64,000 nucleotides of DNA from Ruminococcus sp. (GTDB lineage Bacteria > Bacillota > Clostridia > Lachnospirales > Lachnospiraceae). The first letter of the stretch is position 1. Each line of letters starts with the position of its first letter. The notes below the pieces were generated by a model that ran no database searches, was not told the DNA's origin, and saw only the letters and a program-made list of their open reading frames with translations. The stretch covers positions 1 through 64,000 of the forward strand of contig JACERV010000010.1 of the NCBI GenBank assembly GCA_013911065.1. Direction: 5' to 3'. A program made the position numbers and the translations under genes. Positions 8,338 to 15,969 of the stretch are shown piece after piece.

Positions 8338-9759
8338 TCACGATATGTACAGGTGGAAGATGAGCTCTCCGTTTTTCTTATCGTATACAATATCTTCAAA
8401 CAAACTTCTCATAACAGTTCCCTTGGTATTATAGTCAACATCTGGATTTCGGATGATATCATACACAGTTTTGACCTGAGCCAGGACATCCTCTTTTTGT
8501 GGAACCTTACCTTGTGGAATAGATACTGTTTCTTCAATTTGCTTCTGAAGGCCCTCGCGTACCATTTTAAGACGTTTTTTGCTTTCCTTGTACTCTTCAA
8601 GGGTATCAACCCCATTTTCGTATGCTAGGCGTATTCTGTCCTCTCTGGAATCCATTTTATCCAGCTCTTGCTGTAGGGCAGTTAATTTCTCATTTATAGT
8701 ATCATTTTCAGGTGTACGGTACCTAAATTCAAAGTCAGCCCCGCTTAGAATCATGTCAAAATATTTGTATACAGCCGCGATAGCTTTCTTTTCGCTTATG
8801 AAATGTGACCCGGAGTGTTTGCCTTTCATGTATCGATAGCATTGGAATCCAGGTGAATGTGAATTGTTTCCGAACGATAATGAAGCCTCACATATACTGC
8901 ATTTTAAGAGACCAGACAGCCAGTGCTTGCAGGATGATATATCACGCCGGCCAGACGGTTTATATCTACTTTGAATCTTATTCATTCTTGTATCGAATTG
9001 CTCTTTTGTGAGCCGTACCTCGTGTGTTCCTATGACTGCATATTCATCCCAAACAATAAGCCCATAATAAAATGGGTTTTTTAATATTCTCTCTACTGTC
9101 CGTGACTCAAACAGATTGCCCCTCCGGGTTTTATGTCCGATATCATTCAGTAACCTTGCGATAGCTGTATAATCTTGGTCATGAACATCAAATTGCCGGA
9201 ATATGTAATCAACAATTTTAAATTCCTCTTCATTGATAACAAAGGGACGGCCTTCTCCGACAGCTTTATATCCGAGGCATGGCGAAGTTTGATATCCGCC
9301 ACGCAAGGCTTTTTCCTTCATTCCCCGAAGAACTTCTCCTGACAGGAGTATAGAGTAGTATTCATCCATCCATTCGATGATACGTTCAATCAGGCTGCCA
9401 AAAGGACCATCTATGAGCGGCTCTGATACACTTATAACATCAACGTTATGCTGTTTTTTGAGAAGGGACTTATACACAATGGATTCTTCTTGGTTTCGGG
9501 CGAATCGGCTGAATTTCCAGACAAGTATAACATCTACCGGGTGCTCTGCTGACTTCGCCAAACCTACCATGCGTTGGAACTCCGGACGTTTATCAGCTTT
9601 TCGCCCGGATACACCAAGTTCGAAGAAAATATTCAGTAATATTATGTTATTCTTTTTTGCGTGATCTCGTAGGAGTTTCTCCTGGGAATCTGGTGACAAT
9701 TCTTCCTGTTTATCTGTACTCACACGCACATAGCCGTATCCGTATTTGGTTTCCATCAT
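8338..9759 (-). CDS. int: Large serine recombinase (phage integrase)
   Basis: A 473-residue site-specific recombinase that cuts attP and attB at a central dinucleotide and rejoins them. The resolvase domain (about 1-150) has the catalytic serine at residue 14 in YVRVSTDKQ and the arginine helix WKFSRFARN at about 81-89. The recombinase domain (about 155-260) has KNPFYYG. A zinc ribbon contains CSIC (287-290) and a downstream FQC, followed by a long coiled coil (about 350-420). The ATG at 9759 follows AAAGGATG. The gene ends 31 bases from the left attachment arm, the usual place. No recombination directionality factor is recognisable; one is expected for excision. Confidence 0.95.
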   Translation of the reverse strand: MMETKYGYGYVRVSTDKQEELSPDSQEKLLRDHAKKNNIILLNIFFELGVSGRKADKRPEFQRMVGLAKSAEHPVDVILVWKFSRFARNQEESIVYKSLLKKQHNVDVISVSEPLIDGPFGSLIERIIEWMDEYYSILLSGEVLRGMKEKALRGGYQTSPCLGYKAVGEGRPFVINEEEFKIVDYIFRQFDVHDQDYTAIARLLNDIGHKTRRGNLFESRTVERILKNPFYYGLIVWDEYAVIGTHEVRLTKEQFDTRMNKIQSRYKPSGRRDISSCKHWLSGLLKCSICEASLSFGNNSHSPGFQCYRYMKGKHSGSHFISEKKAIAAVYKYFDMILSGADFEFRYRTPENDTINEKLTALQQELDKMDSREDRIRLAYENGVDTLEEYKESKKRLKMVREGLQKQIEETVSIPQGKVPQKEDVLAQVKTVYDIIRNPDVDYNTKGTVMRSLFEDIVYDKKNGELIFHLYIS

Positions 9760-9811
9760 ATCACATCCTTTCTCTCATAACTTATCATATTAAAAATAAG
9801 TACAAAAAATA

Positions 9812-9825
9812 CACCTATACAGGTG
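9812..9825. promoter_or_regulatory. Inverted repeat upstream of integrase
   Basis: CACCT ATAC AGGTG, a 14-bp dyad about 53 bases before the integrase start. Its position suits an operator controlling integrase expression. No -35/-10 pair for the integrase is convincing. Confidence 0.4.
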
Positions 9826-9897
9826 CAGGAGGTTTGTGATATAATCTATTTGTTGAGGATAGCTTATATCGGCCCCTGGCCTGTATAGCATCTATTA

Positions 9898-9933
9898 GCC
9901 GTTCGGTATTACCAGTACCGGGCGGTTTTTATT
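9898..9933 (+). terminator. Plus-strand terminator opposing the cargo genes
   Basis: CGGTA pairs with TACCG, extended by GCCG/GGCGG, and is followed by TTTTTATTTTA on the plus strand. It lies just beyond the stop codon of a minus-strand gene, so it stops transcription running against the cargo genes rather than ending them. Confidence 0.65.
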
Positions 9934-10734
9934 TTATGGATTACAATGTCCACAAGGAGAGTATCCTTGATTTATAATTTCGTTTCTTGATGCATCGGAT
10001 GTCGCATAGTTTTCAGCATGAATTTTCTGAACATCTCTGCAAGATGGATAGTGGAATTTCAAGGTATTCGTATTCAAGACGTATGTATAAGTAGTGGGGG
10101 TAGTATTACCAGTAAAACGAGAAATCATAGTAGCGCAAACTGCGCGGCTTACCGTAGCCTGCGGCGCAAGAGTACCATCTTTATTACCGCTTATGATTCC
10201 TGAACCAATTGCCCATTTTACCGCATCTTTGGCAAATCCGCTGACTTTCGAACCGTCTGGAAAACGGCTGTAGTCTGCGCTGGCTGAAACATCCATTCCC
10301 GTTTTTAAAGCGTATCTATACAGCATGGTAGCCATTTGCTCACGTGTAATGTTATCCGTAGTACCAAAGAGGCCATTCTCGTAACCTGTAACAATGCCTG
10401 TATTGCTTGCCCATGTCACAGGAATGGAATAAAATTGTCCATTAGATACATCCCCAAACCGGTATTCGTAATTGGTTGCGGGGGATTCGGCCATCCTATA
10501 TAGGATTGTTGCAAATTGTCCACGGGCCAGATTTTTAGTAGGACCAAATGTGCTACTATTTAGTCCGGTCATCAATTCTTTAGCTGCAACATCCCCTACA
10601 TACTCATAATACCAATCTCCCCTATGAACATCAGAGTAATCATTGACATCTTTTGCATTTACAACCAGACCAGAGAAAACGGTCGTCACTGTTAAGAGTG
10701 CGGTTGTTAATAGAGTTAATAGTTTCTTCCTCAT
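9934..10734 (-). CDS. Secreted S-layer-homology (SLH) domain protein
   Basis: 266 residues starting at ATG 10734, which follows AAAGGAGGAGAAGAA; an upstream in-frame ATG at 10830 has no such site. A signal peptide (MRKKLLTLL...VNAK) is followed by three SLH modules (WYYEYVGDVAAKELMTG, FGDVSNGQFY...ITREQMATMLYRYA, FPDGSKVSGFAKDAVKWA), which bind secondary cell-wall polymers. The C-terminal about 45 residues (HYPSCRDV ... YSPCGHCNP) carry three cysteines in a pattern often appended to secreted nucleases. It is paralogous to the SLH gene at 48773 at the other end of the prophage, and probably alters the lysogen surface; the role is inference. Confidence 0.8.
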   Translation of the reverse strand: MRKKLLTLLTTALLTVTTVFSGLVVNAKDVNDYSDVHRGDWYYEYVGDVAAKELMTGLNSSTFGPTKNLARGQFATILYRMAESPATNYEYRFGDVSNGQFYSIPVTWASNTGIVTGYENGLFGTTDNITREQMATMLYRYALKTGMDVSASADYSRFPDGSKVSGFAKDAVKWAIGSGIISGNKDGTLAPQATVSRAVCATMISRFTGNTTPTTYTYVLNTNTLKFHYPSCRDVQKIHAENYATSDASRNEIINQGYSPCGHCNP

Positions 10735-10755
10735 TTCTTCTCCTCCTTTGAATGA

Positions 10756-10790
10756 TTTATCCGTATCAATTGATACCGTATATAAACACC
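10756..10790 (-). promoter_or_regulatory. Cargo promoter-like element A with palindrome
   Basis: On the minus strand GTTTATATA is followed by a perfect 14-bp palindrome GTATCAATTGATAC (10763-10776) and GGATAAA. The GTTTATATA...GGATAA frame recurs before the next two minus-strand cargo genes, so it is probably promoter or operator DNA of the SLH gene. Confidence 0.4.
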
Positions 10791-10818
10791 GCTCCTGTTG
10801 GCGCAGGGGCAGTTTTTT
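10791..10818 (+). terminator. Plus-strand terminator opposing the cargo genes
   Basis: GCTCCTG pairs with CAGGGGC and is followed by AGTTTTTT on the plus strand. The T-tract overlaps the stop codon of the minus-strand gene at 10817. It resembles the hairpin at 11744 in both stem and tail. Confidence 0.65.
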
Positions 10819-11665
10819 ACTGTAATTCAACTAATCTATCTGCAATTCTTTGAGTAAGCTCATTTTGCTGTGTTGCAGTTAACTTTGCAGATGTTCGTAT
10901 AACTATAGTTCCTAAAACCGCGTGAGATCCAGAATTAAACATGGTTGCGCCATCAAAGGAAGATAAGTACGTGTTTCGGGTCTCTGCGTCACCTGCCGTA
11001 GCGTAAACTTCGATACCTCCACCACATTCTGTACCTTTATCTACGATATCGTCTCCATAGACTTCGTCCTGATTAACCAACGGGCTTGAAAAATATATGG
11101 TTGCAGTATACCCGCCTTGTTTATTCAGGTTTCCATTCGGATCGTGGTTTTCCGTGACAGCCTGGGTTCCTGAAATACCATCGATTCCTTGAAGACGTTC
11201 AATAACAAAGCTTTCAGGGGGATTTGTTATTTGTTTCATTTGCTTGATGCTGTTTTCGAGAGATGTCCTTTTATCTTCTATATTTTTGATAGTGGCAGAA
11301 TAATCAATTGTTTCTAATAGTTCTGCTGTTTTAGCTTGTATGTCAGCTGTCTTCTCTGGAATTTCCGGAATCTCCCTTTTGATGCTCTGAGCGTCTGCAA
11401 TAGCTGTGGTTACCTCAGCGGATGTGTTCTCATCATAGGGCTGTTCGCCTGAATCCACAATCTTCTGCGCAGAATTCACTACCTCATCTAATTCAGAGTT
11501 TTTTTCTTCGACCATTTTGACAGCATTATTAAAATCAACTACAGCTTTATCATGCGGTTTCTTAAACTGAAAATACCAAATGCACGAACAAATAGCAGCT
11601 ATTGCAATAATAACGAGTAAAACAATCCATATTACTGATTTCTTTTTACTTTTAGTTTCTCCCAT
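10817..11665 (-). CDS. Membrane-anchored protein of unknown function
   Basis: 282 residues. A charged N-terminus (KSKKK) precedes one membrane helix at about 11-32 (VIWIVLLVIIAIAAICSCIW), so the rest is probably outside the cell. Residues 35-150 are helical and rich in Glu/Lys/Ala, likely a coiled coil; the C-terminal half is mixed alpha/beta and ends TQQNELTQRIADRLVEL. I recognise no catalytic motif. It sits between the SLH gene and a T5orf172 gene in the leftward cargo, with the same type of upstream element as both, so it may be a lysogen surface gene. GGAAGGG lies about 14 bases before the ATG. Confidence 0.65.
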   Translation of the reverse strand: MGETKSKKKSVIWIVLLVIIAIAAICSCIWYFQFKKPHDKAVVDFNNAVKMVEEKNSELDEVVNSAQKIVDSGEQPYDENTSAEVTTAIADAQSIKREIPEIPEKTADIQAKTAELLETIDYSATIKNIEDKRTSLENSIKQMKQITNPPESFVIERLQGIDGISGTQAVTENHDPNGNLNKQGGYTATIYFSSPLVNQDEVYGDDIVDKGTECGGGIEVYATAGDAETRNTYLSSFDGATMFNSGSHAVLGTIVIRTSAKLTATQQNELTQRIADRLVELQ

Positions 11666-11687
11666 AGTTTTAGTTCTTTCCCTTCCT

Positions 11688-11724
11688 TTATCCTATGTAC
11701 CTTACACCACATATATAAACGCCG
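11688..11724 (-). promoter_or_regulatory. Cargo promoter-like element B
   Basis: On the minus strand GTTTATATATGTGGTGT then AAGGTACATAGGATAAA. It matches the element at 13336-13372 over most of its length, and element A in its ends, just upstream of the 11665 start. Confidence 0.4.
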
Positions 11725-11743
11725 TAGCGGTTATACCATTGTA

Positions 11744-11770
11744 CTCCTGCCGAGGCAGGGGCGGTTTTTT
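11744..11770 (+). terminator. Plus-strand terminator opposing the cargo genes
   Basis: CTCCTGC pairs with GCAGGGG around CGAG, followed by CGGTTTTTT on the plus strand, directly beyond the stop codon of the minus-strand gene at 11775. It is the same design as those at 9898 and 10791. Confidence 0.7.
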
Positions 11771-11774
11771 GATT

Positions 11775-13319
11775 TTATTCATCTGATGTTTCATCATCTT
11801 CATCATATTTCCAACTAGAAGTATATGGTAAATCGGTAGATTGTGATTGACGAAATTCCTCTGCAAGCATTGTAGTATTAAATTCCGCGGTTGGCTCTAT
11901 AGTGGTGACGAGTTCTTCTAATTCAGCTATTGATGTGTAGAAGAATTCTTTTCTCATATTAACCTTGTTAACTCTTTTCTCATTTAAAGTAGAATGTAGT
12001 TTGCTTTCAAGTCCAACTGCGTCATCTGAAAAGATAAAACTATGTACATCAAACCTAAATGGCACAGAGGCGTCTCCTAATTCATTTACACGGTCTTGAG
12101 GGTTTAAGCGTCTGGTCATGCCGATTTTAAATACATTTTCACCAAAAGAACCCAGATTGCTAATAATATACACATTTCCGGCTTTTCCGTTTGCAAGGTT
12201 CGTTATTTCTTCCTTTTTGATGATTACATCTGCAAGCTGTGATTGCAGCTCAAGAATCCTAGTCTTCAGTTTTTCGAGTTCATCGTCTTGAGCAACAGAT
12301 AATTGTTCCTGCAATTTTTCGATTTCACAGTTGTATTTCGACTCCTCTTGTTCAACTTTTTTTCGCTCAGTCTCTAAAGCCTTGCGTTCCTCAGCTTCTT
12401 GACGCATCTGCTCACGTATAGCGAGTTGTTCCTGCCTTATTTGCTCTTTTTTTACATAATAGTTATATTCGATTTTTACGGCATTAATAAACAGATATTC
12501 TATTTCTCCTATAAATTTTGTAAGAGTTCCAGCAATACTTTGATTGCCATCCCCCGCAATTTTTAAGTATTTTTGTGTTACGGTTTTTACATCTTTGATT
12601 GAGTTGTCCAATTTTTCATATTTCAAATTGTAAAGAATATTTTGTAATTCGGATCTTAAAGCGATAACCATGAGCTTATAAATCGCTTGATTTGCTTTTG
12701 TTGTGTACCTAGCCGAATACTTCTCTAAAATGGAGCTGATTTGTTTATCATTATCCCTATATGCTTTCATCAAGTCTTTAATATCCATACAGTGAAGCTT
12801 AAGGATAATAGATGGACTGATTTCATCCAAATCCAATAAGTCATTTTCGGGTAATTTAATTGTACTTTGTGAAGGTTCATAATTAAGATATTTATCAAAT
12901 GTATAATTTATAGCCTTAACCAATTCCTTTGAGCGGTTAAGTTTATTTGTTTGAGTTTTAATATTTTTCAGGAGCTTAGATTCCTGGAGTCTCAATTCAT
13001 TGAGTGTATCCAATGTTTCCTGGCTTTTTCCTGTTCTATTAGAAATGACCTTCTCTAAATTAGATATCTGTTCCTTCAGTACAGATTCTTCGTTTTCCCT
13101 TCTATTTGAATAATCCTTTTCTAATTGTTGTTGTTTGATGGCATAGTCTTTTTCAAGCTGTTCGGTCATGCTTTTGATTTTATAATAATCAAAAGCGCTT
13201 AGTTCGGATAGCTGGACATTCATGTTTGCGTTGGCCGTAGTTAAGTTCTGATTTTCTTGCTGCAAGCGAGTGATTTCAGCTTTAAATTCTTTGATTTTAA
13301 AAATGTCACTAATTCCCAT
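11775..13319 (-). CDS. DUF4041/T5orf172 (GIY-YIG-like) phage protein
   Basis: 514 residues. A coiled coil (about 10-110) is followed by a helical DUF4041-like region (about 130-280), a second charged coiled coil (about 280-375), then a C-terminal T5orf172/Mug113 domain: GNVYIISN, FKIGMTRR, DRVNELG, LESKLHSTLNEKRVNKVNMRKEFF. T5orf172 domains belong to the GIY-YIG nuclease superfamily; Tyr, Arg and Glu positions typical of it appear conserved. Proteins of this architecture are common near repressors of temperate phages and their role is unsettled; DNA cleavage or superinfection exclusion is possible. Start ATG 13319 follows AGAGGG. Confidence 0.8.
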   Translation of the reverse strand: MGISDIFKIKEFKAEITRLQQENQNLTTANANMNVQLSELSAFDYYKIKSMTEQLEKDYAIKQQQLEKDYSNRRENEESVLKEQISNLEKVISNRTGKSQETLDTLNELRLQESKLLKNIKTQTNKLNRSKELVKAINYTFDKYLNYEPSQSTIKLPENDLLDLDEISPSIILKLHCMDIKDLMKAYRDNDKQISSILEKYSARYTTKANQAIYKLMVIALRSELQNILYNLKYEKLDNSIKDVKTVTQKYLKIAGDGNQSIAGTLTKFIGEIEYLFINAVKIEYNYYVKKEQIRQEQLAIREQMRQEAEERKALETERKKVEQEESKYNCEIEKLQEQLSVAQDDELEKLKTRILELQSQLADVIIKKEEITNLANGKAGNVYIISNLGSFGENVFKIGMTRRLNPQDRVNELGDASVPFRFDVHSFIFSDDAVGLESKLHSTLNEKRVNKVNMRKEFFYTSIAELEELVTTIEPTAEFNTTMLAEEFRQSQSTDLPYTSSWKYDEDDETSDE

Positions 13320-13335
13320 AGTTCCCTCTTTCTCT

Positions 13336-13372
13336 TATCCTCTGTACCTATAACACCACATCTATGTCAAGC
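13336..13372 (-). promoter_or_regulatory. Cargo promoter-like element C
   Basis: On the minus strand TTGACA (13370-13365) then TAGATGTGGTGTTATAG, GTACAG and AGGATAA. The TTGACA makes this the clearest promoter of the three related elements A-C; the -10 (TACAGA) is weak. Confidence 0.45.
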
Positions 13373-13427
13373 CTAATGGCGTAACATCATCTTTTTTCGT
13401 GCTTAAAAATTCATTGTATTGTTGTTT

Positions 13428-13841
13428 CTAACTCTTACTAGCAGTAACTTCGTTAGTGCTTTCAGAATGTTTGGCTACCTTCGTTTGATTAGTAGAATCA
13501 GGTTTAGATTTTTGAACAATATGAATGTCTGCATGTAAATTATAATATTTCTCATACTCATCCATTGCTTCCTTACGTTCAACGTATGCAACACAGGATC
13601 TTGCAAAAGAATCCACATCAATATCAGGTTTTGGTTGGGGATTAGTATTCTTATATTCTTCATCTGAATTATCAGTTGGATTCTTTGTCTGAAATAATTT
13701 TTGTTTGTGTATCCCATAAATTCCTGCGATTATGCAAAATACACACATAAAAAATAATATGTAGTTCCAATAATTTGCAATAAATCCGATTACCAAAAGG
13801 AAAAGTATTATGGCCATGCAACCCCCACTATTTTTTCTCAT
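13428..13841 (-). CDS. Small membrane protein of unknown function
   Basis: 137 residues. Two close hydrophobic segments (about 9-24 and 27-44) form a membrane hairpin or two helices, followed by a polar, Lys/Asp/Ser-rich tail. ATG 13841 follows AAGAGGATAC. No motif identifies a function. It lies between the T5orf172 gene and the repressor operon on the minus strand, so it should be expressed in the lysogen if it shares the repressor's transcript; membrane proteins in this place often act in superinfection exclusion, but that is a guess. Confidence 0.6.
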   Translation of the reverse strand: MRKNSGGCMAIILFLLVIGFIANYWNYILFFMCVFCIIAGIYGIHKQKLFQTKNPTDNSDEEYKNTNPQPKPDIDVDSFARSCVAYVERKEAMDEYEKYYNLHADIHIVQKSKPDSTNQTKVAKHSESTNEVTASKS

Positions 13842-13903
13842 CGTTTGTATCCTCTTGTGTACTGAAAACCCATTTATATTATGCCAAATGGTCTATCACC
13901 AAC

Positions 13904-14077
13904 TTAAATAATCTTACCTACAGCTAAGTGCGGGATAAACATAATATAATACTTATTAACAGCTATGCCAACTCCATATTTCTCACGGTAGCAATCAATA
14001 CAATCTTGCAAAAATTTCTCTGTAATATCTAGGAATTCGGCTGTTTCACCACGCCTGTTTCGGATATTAAAAATCAT
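13904..14077 (-). CDS. 57-residue protein coupled to the repressor
   Basis: Its ATG at 14077 overlaps the last codons of the repressor in another frame (AATGATTTTTAA), which suggests translational coupling. The product begins MIFNIRNRRGETAEF, contains FLQDCIDCYREKYG and ends in a hydrophobic stretch (YYIMFIPHLAVGKII). I do not recognise a family. Because it follows the CI-like gene directly it may modulate repression, for example as an antirepressor partner; evidence is position only. Confidence 0.5.
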   Translation of the reverse strand: MIFNIRNRRGETAEFLDITEKFLQDCIDCYREKYGVGIAVNKYYIMFIPHLAVGKII

Positions 14078-14588
14078 TATCGTTCATGATATCATCATGT
14101 TTATGCATTTCTTCGGTTACCTCTATGTCTGTACGTTCATGTGCAGCAGCTTCTAAATGAGAGTTGTCCATCTCCTCTTCATTGGCAAAATCAGGATTCC
14201 CAAGTAATACGTTTGAGTAATTTAAAAGGCTCTTTTTACCATTGTTGTTTAATTTCTCCATATTGTCAATAATGCTTTTTACCAACCCATCTTTTCTGAA
14301 ATCGCTTTGGTCGTAAGATTTTTTTAAAGCCCTGATATTATCTTTGTTTACATAGGAATTTCCAGAAGTGTCCCTGAATTCATATTCTTCTTCCCACCCC
14401 ATTAAATAGGCCGGGGTGGTCTCTAATACTTTTGCAAGGGATGGAATCAAAGTAATAGGGAAGTTCTCAATATCGTTGCTTTCATATCTGTATACCGTAG
14501 CCCTATTTTTATTGAGCTTATCTGCTAATTCGTCTACGCCTAATCCAAGCTCCAATCTCCTTTGTTTTATTCTCTCTCCAATCGTCAT
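14067..14588 (-). CDS. CI-like phage repressor (XRE family)
   Basis: 173 residues starting at MTIGERIKQRR. Residues 5-60 are a classic helix-turn-helix (LGVDELADKLNKNRATVYRYE, then PAYLMGW). The C-terminal half lacks an S24 autoprotease domain, so induction must use another route than RecA-stimulated self-cleavage, such as an antirepressor or the coupled small protein. The ATG at 14588 has GGAAGGCGGG upstream; the ORF extends further upstream but those codons overlap the operators. It is divergent from the Cro-like gene. Confidence 0.88.
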   Translation of the reverse strand: MTIGERIKQRRLELGLGVDELADKLNKNRATVYRYESNDIENFPITLIPSLAKVLETTPAYLMGWEEEYEFRDTSGNSYVNKDNIRALKKSYDQSDFRKDGLVKSIIDNMEKLNNNGKKSLLNYSNVLLGNPDFANEEEMDNSHLEAAAHERTDIEVTEEMHKHDDIMNDNDF

Positions 14589-14618
14589 ATAAATAACCCG
14601 CCTTCCTAAGATGTTTAT

Positions 14619-14647
14619 ATGATAACACGCTATTCGCATATTTGCAA
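14619..14647 (-). promoter_or_regulatory. Repressor promoter (leftward)
   Basis: TTGCAA (14647-14642), 17-base spacer, TATCAT (14624-14619) on the minus strand. The -35 is inside operator 1, so occupancy of that site would autoregulate the repressor. Confidence 0.65.
14634..14647. promoter_or_regulatory. Switch operator 1
   Basis: TCGCA TATT TGCAA, one base shorter in the spacer than the other three copies. It overlaps the -35 of the leftward repressor promoter. Confidence 0.55.
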
Positions 14648-14656
14648 CTAATATAT

Positions 14657-14671
14657 TCGCATAATATGCAA
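14657..14671. promoter_or_regulatory. Switch operator 2
   Basis: TCGCA TAATA TGCAA, a 15-bp dyad located between the two divergent promoters, upstream of the rightward -35. Confidence 0.65.
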
Positions 14672-14679
14672 AAACTGTA

Positions 14680-14708
14680 TTGACATTTGAAACTATATAG
14701 ATTATTAT
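14680..14708 (+). promoter_or_regulatory. Early rightward promoter
   Basis: TTGACA (14680-14685), 17-base spacer, TATTAT (14703-14708). A near-consensus promoter that reads the Cro-like gene and the early operon; operators 2 and 3 flank it. Confidence 0.8.
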
Positions 14709-14716
14709 GAATTTAG

Positions 14717-14731
14717 TCGCACTAAATGCGA
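14717..14731. promoter_or_regulatory. Switch operator 3
   Basis: TCGCA CTAAA TGCGA, the most perfect 15-bp dyad of the set, lying just after the start point of the early promoter where bound repressor would block initiation. Confidence 0.7.
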
Positions 14732-14752
14732 AAAAAGAGAGGAGGAAATGCA

Positions 14753-14971
14753 TTGGTTAATATTAAAAAACTTCGTGGGAAAATGGTTGAGTGCGGTGTT
14801 ACCGTAGAAGAATTGGCTAAAACAATAGGAATAGACCGTGCAACATTTTACAGAAGGCTTAATTCCGATGGAGAAGAGTTTTCAATAAAAGAGGCTGATT
14901 CCATTGTTAGGGCTTTAAAGTTAGGAAGGAGAGATGCAAACGATATTTTTTTTAGTCAATTTGTCGCATAG
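14753..14971 (+). CDS. Cro-like helix-turn-helix regulator
   Basis: 72 residues, TTG start at 14753 chosen because AGAGGAGG precedes it by about 7 bases. Residues 1-45 form a helix-turn-helix (VTVEELAKTIGIDRATFYRRL); the end is short. It is the first gene of the rightward early transcript and divergent from the CI-like repressor, the standard place of Cro. Operator 4 overlaps its last codons, which is unusual. Confidence 0.8.
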   Translation: MVNIKKLRGKMVECGVTVEELAKTIGIDRATFYRRLNSDGEEFSIKEADSIVRALKLGRRDANDIFFSQFVA

Positions 14972-14978
14972 AACGCGA
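14964..14978. promoter_or_regulatory. Switch operator 4, inside the end of the Cro-like gene
   Basis: TCGCA TAGAA CGCGA repeats the operator dyad 247 bases downstream of operator 3, spanning the stop codon of the Cro-like gene. It could act as a roadblock or a looping partner. Confidence 0.5.
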
Positions 14979-15002
14979 AAATATGTATCGGAAGGAGATT
15001 AC

Positions 15003-15086
15003 ATGAATAGGAACGGGCACAATCTTCCAAATGATGAAGAGATAAAAGAATGTACCCGGTTTGTAGTAAGGAACTTGATTAATTGA
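15003..15086 (+). CDS. 27-residue early leader protein
   Basis: ATG 15003 follows GGAAGGAGATTAC, a very strong ribosome binding site. The product starts MNRNGHNLPNDEEIKEC. It lies directly after the Cro-like gene and overlaps the tail of the opposing DUF2513-like gene by 8 bases. No known family. Confidence 0.45.
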   Translation: MNRNGHNLPNDEEIKECTRFVVRNLIN

Positions 15087-15468
15087 TTCCAAGTTGTGAT
15101 TTTATTAATGCAGTTACAACTCCGGTAGCGATTTGTGTTAGGGCGTTCACGGACTTTGAGCCTACTTTAGTGCTGACTGTTTTAACATCATTCCATATAC
15201 TATCCGAGCGAACGTTGGCTATAAAATCATGGCCGGATGGAGATAAATCTTGAACTGACACATTACCTTGCATGTCCCAATCAGTCTTGTACAAGAGTCC
15301 ATATAAATTGCATTGACGGATATGGTACACGATTTCATCGGGTTCATATTTTGACAATAAACCGCTTTCAGGAGGTGAGTCATGAAAATAATCAAAACAG
15401 GTATCAAATGTGGTGATATCCTCTATTTCGAAGAGTATATCACGAATGCAATCGGGGTTAAGTTTCAT
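15079..15468 (-). CDS. DUF2513-like phage protein
   Basis: 129 residues starting MKLNPDCIRDILFEIED, with GGTAGAAAGGAG before ATG 15468. The pattern of an N-terminal MKLNPDxxRDILL helix, then YHIRQCNLYGLL and LSPSGHDFIANVR, and a C-terminal amphipathic helix ending LIKSQLG matches DUF2513, a small family of phage and mobile-element proteins with a winged-helix-like fold and unknown role. It runs against the early transcript. Confidence 0.75.
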   Translation of the reverse strand: MKLNPDCIRDILFEIEDITTFDTCFDYFHDSPPESGLLSKYEPDEIVYHIRQCNLYGLLYKTDWDMQGNVSVQDLSPSGHDFIANVRSDSIWNDVKTVSTKVGSKSVNALTQIATGVVTALIKSQLGIN

Positions 15469-15596
15469 AAAAAATCTCCTTTCTACCACACTTGGCATAA
15501 CAGTGCTTTTACTTAGATTATAGGAGAATTTGAGGGAAATTTCAATGAGTAACCCGGACAATCAGTAATGCATAAAGTATAAGAGAGGTGGTGTAA

Positions 15597-15749
15597 GTGA
15601 AAGAATTGAAAATTGTCAGCATGGTAAAAGTTAACGGCGCTTGGGTCAACCAGGAAGATATACCGGCTGAGGAATTCAAGGAAATGCTTGAAAAGAAATT
15701 AAATGAAACCATGCAGAATATTGGGTTCGAGAGGATAAAGACCGCGTGA
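15597..15749 (+). CDS. 50-residue phage protein
   Basis: GTG 15597 follows AAGAGAGGTGGTGTAA. The product reads VKELKIVSMVKVNGAW and continues with a helical EEFKEMLEKKL segment. Small proteins of this type occur in early regions of Clostridial phages. Function unknown; it is the first of a run of short early genes. Confidence 0.55.
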   Translation: MKELKIVSMVKVNGAWVNQEDIPAEEFKEMLEKKLNETMQNIGFERIKTA

Positions 15750-15772
15750 GCGGTAGAAAGGAGGACAAACCA

Positions 15773-15952
15773 TTGAAAGAAAGGACATGCCGCCAGTGCC
15801 GGAGATTTGAGTACTGCATGGAGGCAAGCAGGATGGATCCGTGTGGGGATTTCAGATGGAGGCGCTGGGGTGCACACCGGATGTCTGATGCCGAGATAAC
15901 CGTAATGATAGCAATAGCATGGCTAGTGCTGTTGATACCAGCATTTGTATAA
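15773..15952 (+). CDS. Small cysteine-rich early protein with a membrane tail
   Basis: 59 residues if translated from TTG 15773, which has AAAGGAGGACAAACCA before it; a GTG at 15746 overlapping the previous stop is the alternative. The N-terminus has CRQCRRFEYC, likely a zinc knuckle, and the C-terminal 18 residues are hydrophobic (TVMIAIAWLVLLIPAF). Function unknown. Confidence 0.55.
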   Translation: MKERTCRQCRRFEYCMEASRMDPCGDFRWRRWGAHRMSDAEITVMIAIAWLVLLIPAFV

Positions 15953-15969
15953 GAAAGGAGGACATAGAT

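Noticed and set aside
8286-8399. Upstream extension of the cotJC 3' ORF as a functional gene start
   Set aside because: The 41 extra codons are phage DNA overlapping the integrase end, unlike any CotJC start, and lack a ribosome binding site.
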